Shown in pieces: positions 16,548-26,157 of a stretch of 64,000 nt of DNA. A program made the translations under genes and the position numbers. This DNA is from Lentisphaeria bacterium (GTDB lineage Bacteria > Verrucomicrobiota > Lentisphaeria > Victivallales > Victivallaceae). The notes beneath the pieces were generated by a model that was not told where the DNA came from, searched no databases, and saw nothing but the letters and a program-made list of their open reading frames with translations. The stretch spans positions 1-64,000 of the forward strand of contig JAFSTC010000064.1 in NCBI GenBank assembly GCA_017450705.1, in the 5' to 3' direction. Within the stretch, counting starts at the first letter, position 1; every line of letters starts with the position of its first letter.

Positions 16548-17396
16548 ATGAAAATGACGTGGAAAGACAAAGTTGCGGTGGTCACGGGCGCGGGGGGAAC
16601 CCTGTGTTCGGAGATCGCCGTCGATCTGGCGGCAAAGGGCATGAAAGTCGTTCTGGTGGGCCGGACCGTCGAGAAGCTGGAGAAAACGGCGGCGCGGATC
16701 GCCGATGCGGGCGGCGTCTGCCGGATCGAAAGCGGCGACGTCAACGACGAGTCCTCAATGCAGACCATCGCGGACAAAGTCGCCGCCGCGTGGGGCCTTT
16801 GCCGCATCCTCGTCAACGGCGCGGGGGGCAACAACATCAACGCGCTCACGACCAACACCGAATACGATCCCCGGGAGATCACGAAAGAAAAGCCCGGGGA
16901 CATGCGGGGCTTTTTCGATCTCGACATGGAGCTTTTCAAAAGCGTGCTCTGCACCAACACTGTCGGCACGGTGATCCCCTGCCGGGTCTTCGCCCGGCAG
17001 ATGGCCGAGGCGGGGGGCGGGGCCATCCTCAACTTCGGGTCTATGAATACCTACCGCCCCCTCTCGCGGATCCCGGCCTACGCCATGAGCAAGGCCGCGG
17101 TCGCCAACTTCACCCAGTGGCTGGCGGCGTATCTGGCTCCGGCGAACATCCGGGTCAACGCGGTGGCGCCGGGATTTTTCGTGAACGAGCGGAGCGTCAA
17201 GTATCTGCGCACGCCCGACGGCGGGCTCTCCCCGCGGGGGGAGAACGTGATGCACCACACGCCCCTCAAGCGCTTCGGCGAGGCGAAGGAACTCTTAGGC
17301 TGCGTGGAGTGGCTCCTCGACGACGACAAGGCCGGTTTCGTGACGGGGATCACGGTCCCCGTGGACGGCGGTTTCCTCTCCAGCACGGGGGTGTAA
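16548..17396 (+). CDS. uxuB: SDR-family D-mannonate oxidoreductase (fructuronate reductase)
   Basis: The 282-residue Rossmann protein has VAVVTGAGGTLCSEIAVDLA as the cofactor loop, a conserved NGAGGNN, catalytic Ser in NFGSMNTY and the YAMSK pair at about Tyr178 and Lys182. It ends GFVTGITVPVDGGF. Short-chain enzymes of this type replace the unrelated long-chain UxuB in many bacteria, as in Bacillus, and reduce D-fructuronate to D-mannonate. The assignment rests mainly on its place between uxaC and uxuA, since SDR sequences alone rarely fix the substrate. AAGGAG precedes the ATG; the next gene follows after 4 bases. Confidence 0.82.
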   Translation: MKMTWKDKVAVVTGAGGTLCSEIAVDLAAKGMKVVLVGRTVEKLEKTAARIADAGGVCRIESGDVNDESSMQTIADKVAAAWGLCRILVNGAGGNNINALTTNTEYDPREITKEKPGDMRGFFDLDMELFKSVLCTNTVGTVIPCRVFARQMAEAGGGAILNFGSMNTYRPLSRIPAYAMSKAAVANFTQWLAAYLAPANIRVNAVAPGFFVNERSVKYLRTPDGGLSPRGENVMHHTPLKRFGEAKELLGCVEWLLDDDKAGFVTGITVPVDGGFLSSTGV

Positions 17397-17400
17397 AAAG

Positions 17401-18360
17401 ATGAAGCTGGGACTCATGCTGCCGGTGAAGCCGGACATCCAGTGGCCTTTAGCCGCCCAGCTGGGCGTGAAATACGCGGTGACGAAGGCCGCGCCCGAAC
17501 TGAGCGGTCTGCCGGATCCGTCGGACTTTGCCGCGCTCAAAACCGTGCGGGACCGTTTCGCCGACGCGGGCTTTACGCTTTACGCGCTGGAGGGCGACGA
17601 GTTCGACATGTCCCGGATCAAACTGGGGCTCCCCGGCCGGGACGAAGATCTTGAGAAATACCGGAAAATGCTCCTCAACATGGGGCGCCTGGGGCTGAAG
17701 CTCCTCTGCTACAACTTCATGGCGGGAGTGGGCTGGTTCCGGAGCCGCAACGATCTCAAGGAGCGCGGCGGCGCGCTCTCCAGCGGCTTCGACATCCGCG
17801 AGATCGATAACGACGTCCCGCTCAAAATCACCGAAGAGGAGCTGTGGAAAAATTACGCGTACTTCCTCGACGCGGTCCTGCCCGCGGCGGAGGAGGCGGG
17901 CGTCAAAATGGGTCTGCATCCCGACGATCCCCCGGTCTCGCCCCTGCTGGGATACGCACGGATCCTCACCAGCGCGGAGGCCTACCGCAAAGCTATGGCG
18001 CTGAGCGCAAGTCCCAGCCACGGGATCACCTTCTGTCAGGCGACCTTCCGGGCCATGGGGGAGGACGTGTTCCAGCTGATCCCGGAGTTCGGCAAACGGA
18101 TCTTCTTTCTGCACTTCCGGGACATCACGGGCACGCGGGAGAACTTCCGCGAGACCTTTCACGACAACGGGCCCACGGACATGGCCGAACTGCTCCGGGT
18201 CGCGGAAAAATGCGCGCCGGGGTGTCTCGTCCGGCCCGACCACACGCCCACCATGGCGGGCGAGAGCAACGAGAAATTCGGCTACACCGTGCAGGGCAAT
18301 CTCTTCGCGGTGGGGTACATCAAGGGAATCTTGGACGCTCAGAAAGCAACGATGGAATAG
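17401..18360 (+). CDS. uxuA: D-mannonate dehydratase
   Basis: UxuA removes water from D-mannonate to give 2-keto-3-deoxy-D-gluconate (KDG). The TIM-barrel motifs are clear: MGLHPDDPP at about residues 169-177, FFLHFRDITGTRENFRETFHDNG, and RPDHTPTMAGES, which together supply the metal and catalytic residues. At 319 residues it is shorter than E. coli UxuA (394); an insertion found in the longer enzymes is missing but no motif is lost. It lies 4 bases after the SDR gene and 12 before the RraA-like gene, so the four are one transcription unit. Confidence 0.92.
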   Translation: MKLGLMLPVKPDIQWPLAAQLGVKYAVTKAAPELSGLPDPSDFAALKTVRDRFADAGFTLYALEGDEFDMSRIKLGLPGRDEDLEKYRKMLLNMGRLGLKLLCYNFMAGVGWFRSRNDLKERGGALSSGFDIREIDNDVPLKITEEELWKNYAYFLDAVLPAAEEAGVKMGLHPDDPPVSPLLGYARILTSAEAYRKAMALSASPSHGITFCQATFRAMGEDVFQLIPEFGKRIFFLHFRDITGTRENFRETFHDNGPTDMAELLRVAEKCAPGCLVRPDHTPTMAGESNEKFGYTVQGNLFAVGYIKGILDAQKATME

Positions 18361-18372
18361 GAGGAACACATC

Positions 18373-19128
18373 ATGCCGTCACTCAAGGACATGCGGGGCA
18401 AGGCCAAAGAGGCCGGACTCATGAAATTGGACAAACTCATCGAGGTCCGCCAGAGGATCCCAGACTGCGAGCTCCCCGTGCCGCTGGAGGAGTTGTGCGC
18501 GCGCTACGAAAAACTCTACACCGGGTGCATCAACGACGTGCTGCGGGAGTACACGCTCCTCGACCAGAACCTCCCCAGCGACATCATGCCCCTGCGGGAC
18601 GAGATGACCCTCTGCGGCGAGGCCTTCACCGTGAAGAGCGCCCCCAACGTGATGATCGAGGGCGAGATGACCTTCCGGGCGCAGATGCTGGACGACTTCA
18701 AGCCGGGCGGCGTGGTGGTGTGGGACACCAGCGCGGATACAGAAGCCAGTCTCTGGGGCGGCGTCATGACCGCCACGGCCATCACCAAGGGCATCCGCGG
18801 CGCGGTGATCGCGGGGGGGATCCGGGACACGAAGCAGATTCTGGAGCAGGATTTCCCGATCTTCTACAAGTACCGCACCAGCAACGGCTCTCTCGGCCGC
18901 TGCATGATAACGCACTATCAGGTGCCGGTCAAAATCGGCAAAGTGACCGTGCGGCCCGGGGACATCATTTTCGGCGACATCGACGGGGTGCTGTGCATCC
19001 CCCGGGAGATCGCCTATGACGTGCTGCTCCGCGCCGAGGGCATCGAACGCAGCGAGGTGGATATTTTCAGCTGGGTGCGTCAGGGCGACACCATTTCGGA
19101 GATCATCGACAAGGGCGGATATTTCTAA
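18373..19128 (+). CDS. RraA-like protein, possible keto-acid aldolase
   Basis: The 251-residue protein has an RraA/HMG-aldolase core at about residues 50-235. LCGEAFTVKS, the GAVIAGGIRDT loop with the Arg-Asp pair, and GDIIFGDIDGVLCIPRE are the recognisable parts. In the aldolase members these residues hold a divalent metal and pyruvate enolate and cleave 4-hydroxy-2-keto acids; other members bind RNase E. Here it directly follows uxuA, whose product KDG is a 2-keto-3-deoxy acid, and no KDG kinase or KDPG aldolase is in the operon. A role in cleaving KDG or a related acid is an attractive inference, not shown by sequence. AGGAGG lies upstream of the ATG. Confidence 0.75.
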   Translation: MPSLKDMRGKAKEAGLMKLDKLIEVRQRIPDCELPVPLEELCARYEKLYTGCINDVLREYTLLDQNLPSDIMPLRDEMTLCGEAFTVKSAPNVMIEGEMTFRAQMLDDFKPGGVVVWDTSADTEASLWGGVMTATAITKGIRGAVIAGGIRDTKQILEQDFPIFYKYRTSNGSLGRCMITHYQVPVKIGKVTVRPGDIIFGDIDGVLCIPREIAYDVLLRAEGIERSEVDIFSWVRQGDTISEIIDKGGYF

Positions 19129-19152
19129 GGAAACGTCGGGGAGAGACATGAT

Positions 19153-20721
19153 ATGGGAATGAGAACGACGGGCATGGGGTTCGCGGACCAGCTGCCGGCG
19201 CCGGGATCGGCGCCCTCCGGAAAGCTGAATCCCCGGGCGGAAGAGCTGAAAAAGTACAGCGAGATGTTTTTCGACCCCCGGTACGACGGGTTCGACGCCG
19301 ATCTGGAATACATCGCGGACATGCCGTTCCACACAAGCCGGGAAGTGGCAAGTTCCCCGCTGGGCGTGGGCTTCGAGCTTCTGGACCACAGGACGGGGTA
19401 CATCTTCGACAAGGTTTTGCCCTTCGCCCGCGAGACCGGCGTCAAGTGGGCGCGCCTGCAGTCTGGCTGGCAGCGGGCGGAGAAGGAACAGGGAAAATAT
19501 GATTTCGCCTGGTTGGACGAGATCGTGGACGGTCTGCTGGACGCGGGGATCCGGCCGTGGTTCAGTCTGAGTTTCGGCAATCCGCTTTACATGGAGGGCG
19601 CGGAACCGATCCCGCCCCACGGCAGTTACTTTTTCTCGCCGACGCGCTTCGGCGAAAAGGGCGCCCGGGGCTGGACCAACTACTGCAAAGCCATGGCGGA
19701 ACACTTCAAAACCCGCGTGTTCCACTGGGAGGTCTGGAACGAACCCAACGCGGGATTCCTGCGCGTGCCCAATACGGGCAAAAAGATCGTCTCCGAGGAG
19801 CCGGAGGTCTACACGGAGCTCGTCGCGGTCACGGAAAAGGCGATCCGGGAAGTTCAGCCGCAGGCCAAGATCATCGCGGGATCGATCTCCGGGTGCGCCA
19901 TCTGCAACGAGTATATCTCCAAACTCTTCAAAAGCGGCCTCGCCGGGCACATCGACGTCTTTTCCTACCACCCCTACAACGGGATCCCCGAGTTGTACTA
20001 CCCGGAGCGGCTGCAGTTCATCCGCGACCTGATCGCCGAAAGCGGCCGGCCCATCACGATCTGGCAGGGGGAGAACGGCCGGCCCTCGAACTCCGCACTG
20101 CTGCGGCGTGGGTGGAAGAGCACCGAGGGCAGTCAGGCGCGTTATCTGACCCGGCGTTACCTCACCGATCTGCGGCTGGGGATCGAAATGACCTCGTATT
20201 TTCTCATCTGCGACATCGGCAACGGCTATCTGCCCAACGGCAACGTCCACAGTCAGGGGGTGATCGACGCGAGGGATCCGGCAAACTACCGCCCGAAACT
20301 CGCCTTCCGCGCGATGCAGAGCATGGCGTGGCTCTTCGATTCCCGGACCCGCCCCATGCACGCGTGCTTCGAGACCCTGCCCATGACCGGCTGGAGCGAT
20401 ACCACGCTGCCGCTGGAGTATGGCGCAAGTCTCACGTGCGCCTTCCGCCGGGGGAACATCCCTATTTTCGCCTACTACTGGCCCAGCCATTTCGACGCCG
20501 ACTGGCAGGTCAAGCCCATCTGGGTGCAGACCTGGCTGGACGAGACGATGAAATTCGACAAACCGGTCCTGATCGACCCGATCACGGCCCGGATCTACCG
20601 GATCAGGCAGTTGACACCGTGGTGCGACGGGAACTACGGGCAGGTTCTGGTCCTGCCGAAACTGCCGCTGCTGGATTATCCGCTTTTCGTGACGGACGCT
20701 TCCCTGTTGGATGAAAAATAA
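19153..20721 (+). CDS. Clan GH-A glycoside hydrolase (GH39-like), no export signal
   Basis: The 522-residue protein has a TIM barrel with [20 protein letters not shown], the clan-A acid/base motif WEVWNEPN (Glu at about 197) and a candidate nucleophile in WQGENG (Glu at about 306), followed by a smaller beta-sheet C-terminal part. This is the pattern of GH39 and related families, which include beta-xylosidases; I cannot fix the family. There is no signal peptide, so it should act on oligosaccharides already imported. It follows the RraA-like gene by 24 bases with GGGGAGAG before the ATG. Its place in a glucuronate operon suggests a xylan- or glucuronoside-derived substrate. Confidence 0.75.
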   Translation: MGMRTTGMGFADQLPAPGSAPSGKLNPRAEELKKYSEMFFDPRYDGFDADLEYIADMPFHTSREVASSPLGVGFELLDHRTGYIFDKVLPFARETGVKWARLQSGWQRAEKEQGKYDFAWLDEIVDGLLDAGIRPWFSLSFGNPLYMEGAEPIPPHGSYFFSPTRFGEKGARGWTNYCKAMAEHFKTRVFHWEVWNEPNAGFLRVPNTGKKIVSEEPEVYTELVAVTEKAIREVQPQAKIIAGSISGCAICNEYISKLFKSGLAGHIDVFSYHPYNGIPELYYPERLQFIRDLIAESGRPITIWQGENGRPSNSALLRRGWKSTEGSQARYLTRRYLTDLRLGIEMTSYFLICDIGNGYLPNGNVHSQGVIDARDPANYRPKLAFRAMQSMAWLFDSRTRPMHACFETLPMTGWSDTTLPLEYGASLTCAFRRGNIPIFAYYWPSHFDADWQVKPIWVQTWLDETMKFDKPVLIDPITARIYRIRQLTPWCDGNYGQVLVLPKLPLLDYPLFVTDASLLDEK

Positions 20722-20732
20722 AGGAGTTTCAA

Positions 20733-21425
20733 ATGAACGCAACGCTTTCTCAGTCCGGAAGAAGAGGTTTCACCCTGATCGAGCTCCTCGTCGTGATCGC
20801 CATCATCGCGATCCTCGCCGCGATGCTCATGCCCGCGCTGTCTCAGGCCCGGGACAAGGTCAAGGAGACCACGTGCATCAACAACTACAAGCAGTTGAAC
20901 ATGATGGATCAGGAATACGCCCAAGCCTACGACGACTACGGTCTTCCGTCGCAGGTGGCCATTATGTACACGGGCAAGTTTCAGCCGAAGGGTACGATCT
21001 ACGTCCTGAAGAAGGGATCGGGCAGCGATTTTGCGAAGGGGGCAGAAACGCTCCGCCTGAGACAGTACACGCCGCCCTTCTGCCCCACCTACAAGGGCGG
21101 GAACCAGAACACGACCGACCAGTTCGTGGGAAACTACTACGGTGATCCCGCCATCAACGCCTGTTTCCACAAAGACCACTACGCGCCGAGCACCATGAAG
21201 AAGTACGTCATCAAGAAACTTCCGACCATCAGGAACGCGTCCAAAGTCATCCACTTCGCCGATGCGACGACGACAGGATTCAACGACCCGGTGCACATCC
21301 AGTACCGGCACGGGGGAACGAGATCGACTTGCCTCTTCTACGACGGTCATGCGGAAATGCGGGTTCCCGATTCCATTACGACGGCCAACATCACCGCCAC
21401 CGCCAGCGGCAACAATTCCATTTGA
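20733..21425 (+). CDS. Pseudopilin-like protein with prepilin-type N-terminal domain
   Basis: The 230-residue protein has a 12-residue leader ([12 protein letters not shown]) before [19 protein letters not shown], exactly placed for prepilin peptidase cleavage after Gly12. The soluble part ends with [19 protein letters not shown], a near match to the H-X9-DG signature. AAAGGAG precedes the ATG. It stands between the glycosidase and the DUF4838 gene in the glucuronate locus, 11 bases from the former and 13 from the latter, so it must be expressed with the degradative enzymes. Its job in sugar use is unknown; surface display or substrate contact is inferred. Confidence 0.93.
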   Translation: MNATLSQSGRRGFTLIELLVVIAIIAILAAMLMPALSQARDKVKETTCINNYKQLNMMDQEYAQAYDDYGLPSQVAIMYTGKFQPKGTIYVLKKGSGSDFAKGAETLRLRQYTPPFCPTYKGGNQNTTDQFVGNYYGDPAINACFHKDHYAPSTMKKYVIKKLPTIRNASKVIHFADATTTGFNDPVHIQYRHGGTRSTCLFYDGHAEMRVPDSITTANITATASGNNSI

Positions 21426-21438
21426 AAAGGTTTTCGGC

Positions 21439-23928
21439 ATGGACATCCGAATCGTTCTCCTTTCGGGCCTTCTTCTGCCGGCGGTCCTGACGGCGGCGGA
21501 GAGCCGGTACGCCCACCCCGCGCTGAACCCCGTCACCTTCGAGGAACCGGTCGGAACGAAAAAGATCGAGCTGGTCAAGGACGGGAAACTCAACTTCGCC
21601 ATCGTCTGCGATCTAAAAAAAGAGACGGGCAAAGCGGCGATGGCAAAGCACGTTTTCCGGGTGCGCCGCTCCGTCGCGCTGGCGGCGGAGGGGATCGGTC
21701 ACGCCTTCGAGGCGACCACGGGCCAAAAGCCGCCCGTGCTCAAGCCGGACTCTCCCGAACTTGAAAAGTATCCCTTCTGGATCGTTTTGGGCGACAACGC
21801 CGTCACCCGCAGGAACGGCCTGGATCCCTCCAAACTGGAACCCGACGAGTTCTGCGTCTTCACCTTCGACCGGGGCATCGTCATCGCGGGGAAGGACGGT
21901 TCGACGGAAAACCTCTACAACGCGCTGGACGTCGCCCGGTTCCGCGTCAACGGCACGGCCTACGGCGCTTTCGACTTCTGCGAACGGTTCCTCGGCTTGC
22001 GCTACTACTACCCCAAGATCGGCATCTACGCGCCGAAAGTGACGGATCTTGCGGTCGATCCCGTGCGCTATCACGACAAACCCTTCATGAAGTACCACTA
22101 CTCCTACGCGCTGGGCGGCAAGAAGGTGCCGGGCAAAGAACAGCTGTCGGATTTCTCCCCCGCGTGGCGGAACGGCGCCTGCACCCGTTACTTCTCCAGC
22201 CACACGCCCGAACCCCGGGCGCTGGCCAAGGCCTACCCCGACAAGATCGACATGCTCTTCTGCCGGAACCGGGCGGGGCATCTCTTCTACAACCCCAAGG
22301 CGCACATCGGCAATTACTTCGACGTCACCAACCCCAAGTTCATCGACTTCTTCGTGGACGAGCTGACCGCAAAATTCTACGCGGGCGATCCCAAGATCCG
22401 CGAAGCGTGGGGCAAGCATCTGCCGAACTCGGAATACGTGCCCTTCGGTCAGGCCGACACCTATATCGCCGACGTGCTCAACGACCGCAGCAGACCCTAC
22501 ATCATCGATTCGAGAAAAAATCTGCGCACCGGCTGTCTGAGCGATCTCTACGCCCATTTCGTCACCGAACTGGCCAAGAAGCTCAAACAGCGCTTCCCCG
22601 ACAAGAAACTTGCGACCAACGCCTATTCCTCCCGGACGCTGCCGCCGGTGCGGAAATACGACTGGCCCGACAATCTGCGGCTCAAGATCTGCATGGGCTG
22701 CCCCGTGATGACCCCCTCCCCCGCTTACCGGAAGGCGTGGAAAAACATCTTTTCGGAGTGGCACAGGATCACCGGCCGACCGGTGGGCAATTACTGCTAC
22801 GGCGTGGGGACCTTCGCCATAACGCAGGCCATCCAGGGGCGCTACATGGGAGACTTCATCAAACTGCTGGGTGACGATCTCTGGAAAGAGTACATCTTTT
22901 TCGACGCCGGGCACGACAACCGCTTCTACTACTCCTACTACCCGGCCTACCGGGCGATGTGGAATCCCGACTTCGACGTACAGGCGGCGCTGGACGAACA
23001 CTGGGAACTGCTCTACGGTCCCGATGCGGGCAAGATCCTGAAGGAGTTCTACGCGCTGCTCGTGACCACCTGGGAAAAGAAGCTCATCCCCCAGATCCGG
23101 ACAGTCTCCGAGGACGGTTCCGTACGCGGGAACGTCATGCCGAAGGAACTCTACAAGGCTTTCGATCTCAAAACGATCAACAGGATGGACGCTCTCCTGA
23201 AAAAAGCGAAGAAAGCCGTCCGGAAAGGCTCGATCGAGGAACAGCGGCTGGATTACTTCATCGAACCGTGGAAAAAACAGATCGTTTCCGCCAGAGCTTA
23301 TCACATGACGGTCACGCCGGTCTACCGGCTCTTGCGGCTGGGAACGGCGGAGAGGATCGAAGTGGACGGCGACCCGAACGATCCGGCATGGAAGAGAGCC
23401 GAATCGCGGGAGCTGAAGGAGTGTCAGGGCGAAGAATACCGCTTTCCCGAAAAGCCGACCGTCCGGATGATGTGGAACGACCGGGGGATCTACGTGCTGT
23501 TCACGGCGCTGAAAAAGCCCGTGGACAATCCGGGGGAAGTCTGGAAGCACACCGACTGCTGGGAATTTCTCGCCTCCCCGGGGCTGAAAAAGGATTACTT
23601 CTATCATTTCGGCTTCAATCCCCACGGCGATCTGTATCAGTCGGAACGGGATGTCGTCGAGGGGGTCGGCGGCAGATCCGACTGCACCGGATTGCAGTTG
23701 AGATCGAAATACGACGGCAGCGGCTGGACGGCCGAAATGTTCATCCCTTTTTCCGGACTGCGCCGGAAAGCGCCGGGCCCCTACACCGTCTGGTTCGGCA
23801 ATGTGATCTATTCTCAGCGGCGGACCGTTACCGCGAACAATATGGCCGCCTCCTTCGCGATGACCATGAAAAACAACCTGAACACGGACCTGTGGGGCCA
23901 GTTCAAATTCATGGGGTATGGTGACTGA
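21439..23928 (+). CDS. Secreted DUF4838 protein with C-terminal CBM9-like domain
   Basis: The 829-residue protein begins with a signal peptide (residues 1-20, ending LTAAES). The DUF4838 region follows: an N-terminal alpha/beta part ending GAFDFCERFLGLRYYYP, which resembles the corresponding domain of alpha-glucuronidases, then a large barrel-like domain with many aromatic residues. From about residue 660, EVDGDPNDPAWKRAE starts a beta-sandwich like family 9 carbohydrate-binding modules. DUF4838 has no agreed activity; glucuronidase-like hydrolysis is a reasonable guess from this operon. The start at 21439 has AAAAGG upstream and gives the signal peptide. The frame upstream overlaps the pseudopilin gene and is not coding. 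Confidence 0.8.
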   Translation: MDIRIVLLSGLLLPAVLTAAESRYAHPALNPVTFEEPVGTKKIELVKDGKLNFAIVCDLKKETGKAAMAKHVFRVRRSVALAAEGIGHAFEATTGQKPPVLKPDSPELEKYPFWIVLGDNAVTRRNGLDPSKLEPDEFCVFTFDRGIVIAGKDGSTENLYNALDVARFRVNGTAYGAFDFCERFLGLRYYYPKIGIYAPKVTDLAVDPVRYHDKPFMKYHYSYALGGKKVPGKEQLSDFSPAWRNGACTRYFSSHTPEPRALAKAYPDKIDMLFCRNRAGHLFYNPKAHIGNYFDVTNPKFIDFFVDELTAKFYAGDPKIREAWGKHLPNSEYVPFGQADTYIADVLNDRSRPYIIDSRKNLRTGCLSDLYAHFVTELAKKLKQRFPDKKLATNAYSSRTLPPVRKYDWPDNLRLKICMGCPVMTPSPAYRKAWKNIFSEWHRITGRPVGNYCYGVGTFAITQAIQGRYMGDFIKLLGDDLWKEYIFFDAGHDNRFYYSYYPAYRAMWNPDFDVQAALDEHWELLYGPDAGKILKEFYALLVTTWEKKLIPQIRTVSEDGSVRGNVMPKELYKAFDLKTINRMDALLKKAKKAVRKGSIEEQRLDYFIEPWKKQIVSARAYHMTVTPVYRLLRLGTAERIEVDGDPNDPAWKRAESRELKECQGEEYRFPEKPTVRMMWNDRGIYVLFTALKKPVDNPGEVWKHTDCWEFLASPGLKKDYFYHFGFNPHGDLYQSERDVVEGVGGRSDCTGLQLRSKYDGSGWTAEMFIPFSGLRRKAPGPYTVWFGNVIYSQRRTVTANNMAASFAMTMKNNLNTDLWGQFKFMGYGD

Positions 23929-23929
23929 T

Positions 23930-24784
23930 ATGAAAAAACTGCCCTGCGTTTCGCTCTGTCTGCTGGCCGCAGCATGCCTCGCCGCGGCGGAGTGCCGGAA
24001 AAACACCAACGCCTACGTTTCCCCGACCGAACGCGGCGAGCCGTTTCTGCTGAAAAACGGCCTCACCAACTACGTGGTGACCTGGCGTTACACCAATCCG
24101 TCGCCGACCCAGCCCGGGCGCGTGCTCGTCGGCATGCCAGCGCCGGTCAACACCACAGGATTTTCCCGCAAGGATTTCACGAGCATCGTCCTCAACGGGA
24201 TCGACAGCCGCGTTCTGGAGCCGAAAAAGTTCGAGATGTTCAACACGGAGGAAACTTCCGGCGTCGATATCCATTACAATTTCGACGGCGTCCCGATGAT
24301 CCAGCGCTTCGCGGTCTCCGACGCTTCACCCCTGCTCTCCATGACGTGGCGCCGCGGCGCGGGCAAGCCGATGCGGCCGATCGAAAGCCTGTCGATCCGC
24401 TTTACCGTCCTGCCCTGCGCTTCCGGGCGGGCGAGAGACAGTTATTCCCGCGAAGTCGTCACGCCCGCGGGGAAATATCTGCCCAAAGGCAAGGCCCGCT
24501 GGCGGAAACGGAAACTGAGCGCGCGCGACACTTTTCTCATCCTGCAGGACGCAAAATACCAAAGCGGACAACAGTCGCCCAACGCCGGACCCGTGGTGCT
24601 GTGTCCCGGCTGGAAGAGCATCCTCTCCGGAATGGTCATGTTCGGCGTGCATCAGGACCTCTATGTCAATTTCGAGCTGGATCCCAAGGCGGAGAGCTGG
24701 TCTTTCGGTCTCCTCGATTCCGAGGCGAAACGCTCCAACGCCGATTTCGCCGCGTTCCTCAAGGAACTGAAACTCGTTCCATAA
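23930..24784 (+). CDS. Secreted protein of unknown function
   Basis: The 284-residue protein has an N-terminal export signal (MKKLPCVSLCLLAAACLAAAEC), with likely cleavage after the Ala run. The rest is beta-rich, with a lipase-like or beta-sandwich composition, but no family I recognise. An ATG at 23918 in the same frame would add four residues; 23930 is preferred because MKK starts a normal signal. It follows the DUF4838 stop codon by one base and precedes the CE15-like gene by 20, so it belongs to the same operon and is probably part of extracellular glucuronide use. Confidence 0.65.
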   Translation: MKKLPCVSLCLLAAACLAAAECRKNTNAYVSPTERGEPFLLKNGLTNYVVTWRYTNPSPTQPGRVLVGMPAPVNTTGFSRKDFTSIVLNGIDSRVLEPKKFEMFNTEETSGVDIHYNFDGVPMIQRFAVSDASPLLSMTWRRGAGKPMRPIESLSIRFTVLPCASGRARDSYSREVVTPAGKYLPKGKARWRKRKLSARDTFLILQDAKYQSGQQSPNAGPVVLCPGWKSILSGMVMFGVHQDLYVNFELDPKAESWSFGLLDSEAKRSNADFAAFLKELKLVP

Positions 24785-24804
24785 GAGAAGAAAGGTCTCC
24801 GCCG

Positions 24805-26121
24805 ATGGCTTCGAACACTGGATCGTCAACTCCCCGTTACGCCCCCATCCCGGAGGACGCGCTGCGTCTGCCGGATCACCCCGAACTGGTGGAAAGCGCC
24901 CTCGGGGCCTTCCGCCAGTGGGAGGAGGAGTATTTCCGCAGACAGATCTGCGACGAGAGTCAGGTCGCGCCCTTCACCCTGCCCCCGATCCCCGACACGC
25001 TGGAAGCGTGGGAGGCGCAGAAACCGGAGATCCTCGCCGCGGCGAAAGAGCACCTCTACGGCGTCATGCCCCCGCCGCCGGACAAGCTCGAGATCAAGCT
25101 CCTCGCCGAAAGACGGGACGCCCTCGGCGGCACCGCGCTCCGCCGGGAGTACCGGGTCTATTGTCTCATGGACAACGGGCGGAAATTCGATTTCGACATG
25201 ATGCTCTACGTGCCGCTCGGCGCCAAGACGCCGCCGCCCGTTTTCGTGGTCGAAAACTTCTACGGCAATCAGGGGTCCACGCCCGATACGGACGTCCTCC
25301 CCTCCCGGGCCTTCGCCCAGCCCAGGCGGAATTTCAAAATCGACCGCATGAACTGCGCCGCGTGCATCCGCCGGGGCTACGCCGTCGCCACGGCCTGTTA
25401 TCACGAGTTCTTCCCCGACAACTGGGACGGGGCGCGCAAAAGCATCTTCACGCTGTTCTATGACGATCTCCGCCCCGATTACGAGATCACCGTGGAGGAA
25501 CTGAAGGCCGGACGGCACCGGGAATACGCCGCCTATTCCGCCTGGGCGTGGGGCTACGGCCGCATGGCGGACGCGCTGGAACAGATCCCGCTGGTGGACG
25601 CGACGCGCCTGGCCTGCGTCGGGCAGAGCCGTCTGGGCTCCGCCTCCATGTGGGCGGGCATCAACGAGCCCCGCTTCAAGCTGGTCTGCGTCAACAACTC
25701 CGGTCAGGGCGGCGCGCCGCTGCTGCGCCGGAATTTCGGCGGGAGACTGGCCATCCTCTCCATCGGCCGCTGTTCCTTTTGGGTGACGGACCGGGTGATC
25801 CGCTTCGTCGACCGCGAAAACGAGCTGCCCTTTGACACCCACCAGTTGCTGGGGCTGATCGCCCCCCGGGCGCTGTACGTCACAAGTTCGAGTTTCGACC
25901 TCAACGCCGACCCTTACGGGACTTTTCTCGCAACGGCCCACGCGTCGAAAGTCTGGAACTTATACGGCAAGAAGGGGCTGGAAACCACGGAGATGCCCCC
26001 CGTCGACACCCCGGTCGGCAATTTCGTGCGCTATCACGTCAAGACCGGGGACCACTCCATCACGCCCTACGACTGGGAACGATTCTACGCCTTTGCCGAC
26101 GACCTCTTCGGCAAGCCCTGA
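24805..26121 (+). CDS. CE15-like glucuronoyl esterase, apparently cytoplasmic
   Basis: The 438-residue alpha/beta hydrolase has a nucleophile motif GQSRLGSASMW (Ser275), an NNSGQGGA segment and a C-terminal His417 in TGDHSITPYDW. This is the arrangement of CE15 enzymes, which cleave ester bonds of 4-O-methylglucuronic acid in glucuronoxylan. Two points are unusual. There is no signal peptide at the chosen start, though CE15 enzymes are normally exported. Also, an Asn stands where fungal enzymes carry the catalytic Glu before SGxGG. Bacterial members are known to place the acid elsewhere, so activity is possible. It is the last gene of the glucuronate locus and fits its theme well. Confidence 0.75.
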   Translation: MASNTGSSTPRYAPIPEDALRLPDHPELVESALGAFRQWEEEYFRRQICDESQVAPFTLPPIPDTLEAWEAQKPEILAAAKEHLYGVMPPPPDKLEIKLLAERRDALGGTALRREYRVYCLMDNGRKFDFDMMLYVPLGAKTPPPVFVVENFYGNQGSTPDTDVLPSRAFAQPRRNFKIDRMNCAACIRRGYAVATACYHEFFPDNWDGARKSIFTLFYDDLRPDYEITVEELKAGRHREYAAYSAWAWGYGRMADALEQIPLVDATRLACVGQSRLGSASMWAGINEPRFKLVCVNNSGQGGAPLLRRNFGGRLAILSIGRCSFWVTDRVIRFVDRENELPFDTHQLLGLIAPRALYVTSSSFDLNADPYGTFLATAHASKVWNLYGKKGLETTEMPPVDTPVGNFVRYHVKTGDHSITPYDWERFYAFADDLFGKP

Positions 26122-26126
26122 GCGGC

Positions 26127-26144
26127 GCCGAAGCGCGTTTCGGC
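26127..26144. terminator. Possible bidirectional hairpin between convergent genes
   Basis: GCCGAA (26127-26132) and TTCGGC (26139-26144) form a 6-bp hairpin between the ends of the CE15-like and LD-carboxypeptidase genes. Neither side has a T run, so termination strength is doubtful. Confidence 0.35.
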
Positions 26145-26157
26145 AGGCAAGCCGAAG

